A stretch of DNA of 64,000 nt, from assembly GCA_002710685.1 (NCBI GenBank), contig PALD01000035.1:1-64000 (forward strand), in the 5' to 3' direction. A model generated the notes under the pieces. The model was not told the origin of the DNA, did not search any database, and was given only the letters and a program-made list of their open reading frames with translations. The translations under genes and the position numbers were made by a program. This DNA comes from Cytophagaceae bacterium. Lineage in GTDB: Bacteria; Bacteroidota; Bacteroidia; Flavobacteriales; Flavobacteriaceae. Below are positions 60,919 through 64,000 of this stretch, piece by piece (the stretch's first letter is position 1; each line of letters starts with the position of its first letter).

Positions 60919-61644
60919 ATGAAACTGACGCCCCAAGATAAAGCCATGTTAATCACCTTTGGAGGTGCAAGCTTTCTTTTGGTCGCGTTTATCCTCATCA
61001 CGATCAAACCTTTTGACCACGCTGCCGCGAAAAAAGAACGGTTTATACCCATCCCCATCGTTGAAGAAATCCCGCTTGAAGAAGAACAACAGGAGGCCGA
61101 AGAAAAACAGATAGCCCAGCAGATTTCGCATCACGTGCGCAACAACAACGCCCTCATGCGCGAGGCTGAGCAGTACTTTAGTCAAGATGACCCGCTGGAC
61201 GAGGCCCTGAACAGCAGTGATGAGGTTGAGCCCCAACCGGAAATCATGGAAGCAAGTTCGGGTGTGGATTACCGGCAAAAAATTGCCGAATTGCGCAAAA
61301 AACGCCAGGAGATACGTTCTTCAGGAGATGAAGCAAATACTCAAAAAGTCTCCCGGAAAAGCACCACCAGCCGGTATAGCACCGTAAGCTACAATCTTGT
61401 GGACCGCGATGCGGTGCGCATCCCAAACCCTGTGTACACCTGTGATGCCACCGGCAAGGTCGTCATCAACATAGAAGTGAACGGTGGCGGGGGCGTCATC
61501 AAGACCACCTATAATAAAAGTGCCTCCACCACCTCAAATGGATGCCTGGTGGACCAGGCCACGGAGTATGCCAAAAAGGCCTATTTCAACAAATCTTCAC
61601 GAGAAAAACAACTGGGTTCCATAACCTTTGAATTTCAGGGATAA
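60919..61644 (+). CDS. TonB-like energy-transducer protein
   Basis: This 241-residue protein has one N-terminal helix (ITFGGASFLLVAFILITI), a long charged Pro-poor linker (EEIPLEEEQQEAEEKQIAQQ) and a C-terminal TonB-like fold (CDATGKVVINIEVNGGGGVI, ATEYAKKAYFNKSSREK). This is the layout of TonB proteins. The linker is unusual in lacking Pro-Lys repeats. It may energise a transporter elsewhere. A metalloprotease gene follows. Confidence 0.75.
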   Translation: MKLTPQDKAMLITFGGASFLLVAFILITIKPFDHAAAKKERFIPIPIVEEIPLEEEQQEAEEKQIAQQISHHVRNNNALMREAEQYFSQDDPLDEALNSSDEVEPQPEIMEASSGVDYRQKIAELRKKRQEIRSSGDEANTQKVSRKSTTSRYSTVSYNLVDRDAVRIPNPVYTCDATGKVVINIEVNGGGGVIKTTYNKSASTTSNGCLVDQATEYAKKAYFNKSSREKQLGSITFEFQG

Positions 61645-61667
61645 CCTTAGTGTTTATGCAGCATTGC

Positions 61668-61686
61668 CTTTTGGCGAAAGCCAAAG
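61668..61686. repeat. TTTTGGCGAAAGCC palindrome between two genes
   Basis: CTTTTGGC-GA-AAGCCAAAG lies in the gap between the TonB-like and metalloprotease genes. Related palindromes occur at 30686-30700, 32404-32422, 47274-47288, 52773-52790 and 19477-19492, and GGCTTAAAGCC forms occur elsewhere. It is part of a dispersed family. Confidence 0.6.
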
Positions 61687-61726
61687 ATGGACTATCTTGT
61701 GTGCATGACTAAACAATTTCCATAAA

Positions 61727-64000
61727 ATGATCAAAAAACTAACGTGGTTACTGCTTCTGGCAGTGATTCTTGGCGGATGCCAAAGCCAGAAAAAGATTGC
61801 CGGGACGGCTCCCCCAGAAAAAAAGAAAAAAGAGGATTTTAAAAAGTACAAAGAGGTCATCACCGGTGAAGCCCAGAGTGACGACGGGCTCTTCACCACC
61901 CACCTCGTAGATGAAGACCTGTACTACGAAATCCCCGATAGCCTTTTCAACAAGGATATGTTGTGGGTAAGCCGTATCGCCAAGGTCCCCGCGGGGTATG
62001 GCGGCGGCTATGTGAACGCGGGCAGCAAGGTCAATGAGCAAGTGGTGCGGTGGGTGCGCCGGGGCAAGCACATAGACCTCAAGGTCATGAGCTTTGAAAA
62101 TGAAAGCGACGAAGGATCGCCCATTCATATCTCGGTGGCAAACAATAATTTTGAACCCATACTTTTCAGTGCCCCCATCGAGACATTTGGCAAGGATTCA
62201 ACCACGGTCGTCATCCAGGTAAACAAACTTTTTGAAGATGAAGTGGGTGCGCTTGACGGGCTTTCGCCCAGGCTAAAAAAAGAATACAAGGCCAAGGGGA
62301 TGGACAAGAACCGCTCCTACATCGAGTCAGCACATGCATACCCCAAGAACATCGAGGTAAAGCACGTTACCACTTATGAGGCAGAAGAACCGCCAGAGCG
62401 CGGCCAGGCCGGGACAATCTCACTGATGATGAATCAATCAATGATATTGCTGCCTGACGACAAGATGCAGCCCCGCATCGCTGACGACCGCGTGGGCTGG
62501 TTCACCGTTGACAAGTACAATTATGACAGTGATGAACTCAAATCTGACGATTATGAAATCATTCGTCGATGGAGACTGGTACCCAAGGATATTGAGGCAT
62601 ACAGGCGAGGTGAACTCGTTGAGCCCGTCAAACCCATTGTCTATTATCTGGACCCGGCCACTCCAAAAAAATGGAGGCCCTACTTCAAACAGGGCATTGA
62701 AGATTGGAACGTCGCTTTCGCGAAAGCGGGATTCAAGAATGCCATCATTGCAAAAGACCCACCCACGGCAGAAGAAGACCCTGAGTTCAGCCCAGAAGAT
62801 GTGCGCTACTCCGTGGTGCGCTATGTGGCGAGCACCACACGCAATGCCGTGGGCCCATCAGTCACCGACCCGCGAACGGGGGAAATCATTGAAAGTGATG
62901 TGATATGGTACCACAACCACCTGCGCTCGTACCGCAACCGTTTTATGATCGAGGCCGGTGCCCAGAACCCTGCCGCAAGAACGCTCAATACCCCCGAGGA
63001 AGAAATAGGTGAAATGATGCGCATGGTAATTGCCCATGAGGTGGGTCATGCCCTGGGGTTGCCCCATAACATGAAGGCGAGCTCGGCATATCCCACAGAT
63101 TCACTTCGTGTGGCAAGCTTTACGCAAAAATATGGCCTTACCCCCTCAATCATGGATTATGCCCGGGTAAACTATGTGGCACAACCGGGCGACGAGGGTG
63201 TGCGCTACATCCGCATGATGGGTCCTTATGACCTGTATGCCGTCAACTGGGGATATCGCTATCTGCCAGATGCAACCAGCGCAGCAGATGAAAAGCCCAC
63301 GCTGCACAAATGGATCATGGAGCATGATGGCGACCCGGTTTATGAATTTGGCGGAAGCCGGGGTATCGACCCGCACTCTCAGACCGAGAGCCTGGGCGAT
63401 GATAACGTCAAGGCCAGTGAATATGGCCTGGCAAACCTTAAAAAGGTGGTTCCGCAACTTGCAGAATGGACCACGAAGGATGGCGACAACTATGAAGACC
63501 TGGGCGAAGTGTACGGAGAACTCACAAACTTATGGCGTGGTTACATTTACCATGTCATAACAAACATAGGGGGCGTTTATGAAAACCACAAAACAGCAGA
63601 CCAGGAAGGCGCCGTCTATGAACCCGTGCCCGCTGGGATACAAGAAGGTGCCCTTGATTTTTTACTGGATAATGCCTTTAGCAGTCCTGACTGGCTGATG
63701 AACGATGAAATCCTGGACAAAATAGGCACGAATGAAGCCGTAGAACGCGTGCAAGGCCTACAATCCCGAGCGCTGGGCTACCTGCTGTCCAGTGATAGGC
63801 TGAACCGCATCGTCGAGGCCCAGCAACTCAACGGCAAGGATGCCTACAATGTCGTGGACATGATGAATACCTTGCGCAAGGGCCTGTTCACAGAACTCTA
63901 TCAATATAAAAAGGTTGATGCCTTTCGGCGAAATCTACAACGCTCGTTTGTGGATATAGCTGCAGGTTACCTGGATGAACTTGAAGTGAAGAAGGATACT
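61727..64000 (+). CDS. Zinc-dependent metalloprotease (DUF5117/DUF4953 type), partial
   Basis: An open frame from ATG 61727 runs off the right end after 758 codons. A lipobox-like LAVILGGCQSQK starts the protein, so it is an exported lipoprotein. The catalytic zinc motif HEVGHALGLPHN (HExxHxxGxxH) lies around residue 440, followed by SIMDYARVNY, the Met-turn region of metzincins. Such proteases are common in Bacteroidota and probably degrade extracellular protein. The C-terminal end is missing. Confidence 0.92.
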   Translation, partial: MIKKLTWLLLLAVILGGCQSQKKIAGTAPPEKKKKEDFKKYKEVITGEAQSDDGLFTTHLVDEDLYYEIPDSLFNKDMLWVSRIAKVPAGYGGGYVNAGSKVNEQVVRWVRRGKHIDLKVMSFENESDEGSPIHISVANNNFEPILFSAPIETFGKDSTTVVIQVNKLFEDEVGALDGLSPRLKKEYKAKGMDKNRSYIESAHAYPKNIEVKHVTTYEAEEPPERGQAGTISLMMNQSMILLPDDKMQPRIADDRVGWFTVDKYNYDSDELKSDDYEIIRRWRLVPKDIEAYRRGELVEPVKPIVYYLDPATPKKWRPYFKQGIEDWNVAFAKAGFKNAIIAKDPPTAEEDPEFSPEDVRYSVVRYVASTTRNAVGPSVTDPRTGEIIESDVIWYHNHLRSYRNRFMIEAGAQNPAARTLNTPEEEIGEMMRMVIAHEVGHALGLPHNMKASSAYPTDSLRVASFTQKYGLTPSIMDYARVNYVAQPGDEGVRYIRMMGPYDLYAVNWGYRYLPDATSAADEKPTLHKWIMEHDGDPVYEFGGSRGIDPHSQTESLGDDNVKASEYGLANLKKVVPQLAEWTTKDGDNYEDLGEVYGELTNLWRGYIYHVITNIGGVYENHKTADQEGAVYEPVPAGIQEGALDFLLDNAFSSPDWLMNDEILDKIGTNEAVERVQGLQSRALGYLLSSDRLNRIVEAQQLNGKDAYNVVDMMNTLRKGLFTELYQYKKVDAFRRNLQRSFVDIAAGYLDELEVKKDT

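Overview
The window is a 64 kb piece of a Bacteroidota chromosome, most likely from a marine-type Flavobacteriaceae. Family-level signs are a CarboxypepD-regulated TonB receptor, DUF2723, DUF4271, DUF4296 and DUF3098 proteins, a PhoR/PhoB-type pair, an acidic C-terminal tail on ribosomal protein S16, and promoters of the TTG-N19-TAnnTTTG type. The genus cannot be fixed from the sequence alone.

Layout. 1-2634: N-terminal part of a secreted repeat protein with Big_13-like Ig domains, cut by the window edge. 3321-12738: an AT-rich 9.4 kb integrated element in the 3' end of a tRNA-Gln(TTG) gene. It has a 16 bp direct repeat at its ends, paired GGCGGTAC sites near both ends, a tyrosine integrase, an excisionase-like HTH protein, a DUF3987-type helicase/primase, a DUF6371-type zinc-finger primase and a concentric palindromic iteron array. 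It also holds several structured-RNA candidates and a two-gene cargo operon (DUF3800 plus a small partner). No relaxase or phage structural gene is visible, so it is either a phage-satellite-like island or a minimal integrative mobilizable element. 12726-64000: ordinary, more GC-rich core chromosome.

The core region contains envelope and glycan genes (DUF2723 protein, NodB deacetylase, uppP, polyprenol-phosphate mannosyltransferase, LpxR-like deacylase), translation genes (rpsP-rimM, tyrS, leuS, truB, trmB, trmN6) and an iron-uptake operon (TonB receptor, DUF4198, two small membrane proteins, PepSY protein) behind a clear promoter and palindromic operator. It also has a redox and Fe-S group (ferredoxin, FAD oxidoreductase, NifU, Mrp), a PhoR/PhoB-like pair, pyrC, hemD, and a set of periplasmic or lipoprotein enzymes. 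At the right edge is an incomplete zinc metalloprotease.

Most notable: (1) three tandem ~67 bp structured RNA candidates with compensatory changes in a 10-11 bp outer stem (9504-9704); (2) a 220 bp concentric double palindrome of GTGCGGTT iterons between the two replication genes (7567-7790); (3) a leuS gene enlarged to 1164 codons by a TIR-flanked DUF559 endonuclease domain, a REP-derived peptide and a third divergent AT-rich segment; (4) replacement of the tRNA-Gln 3' end and terminator by the integrated element.
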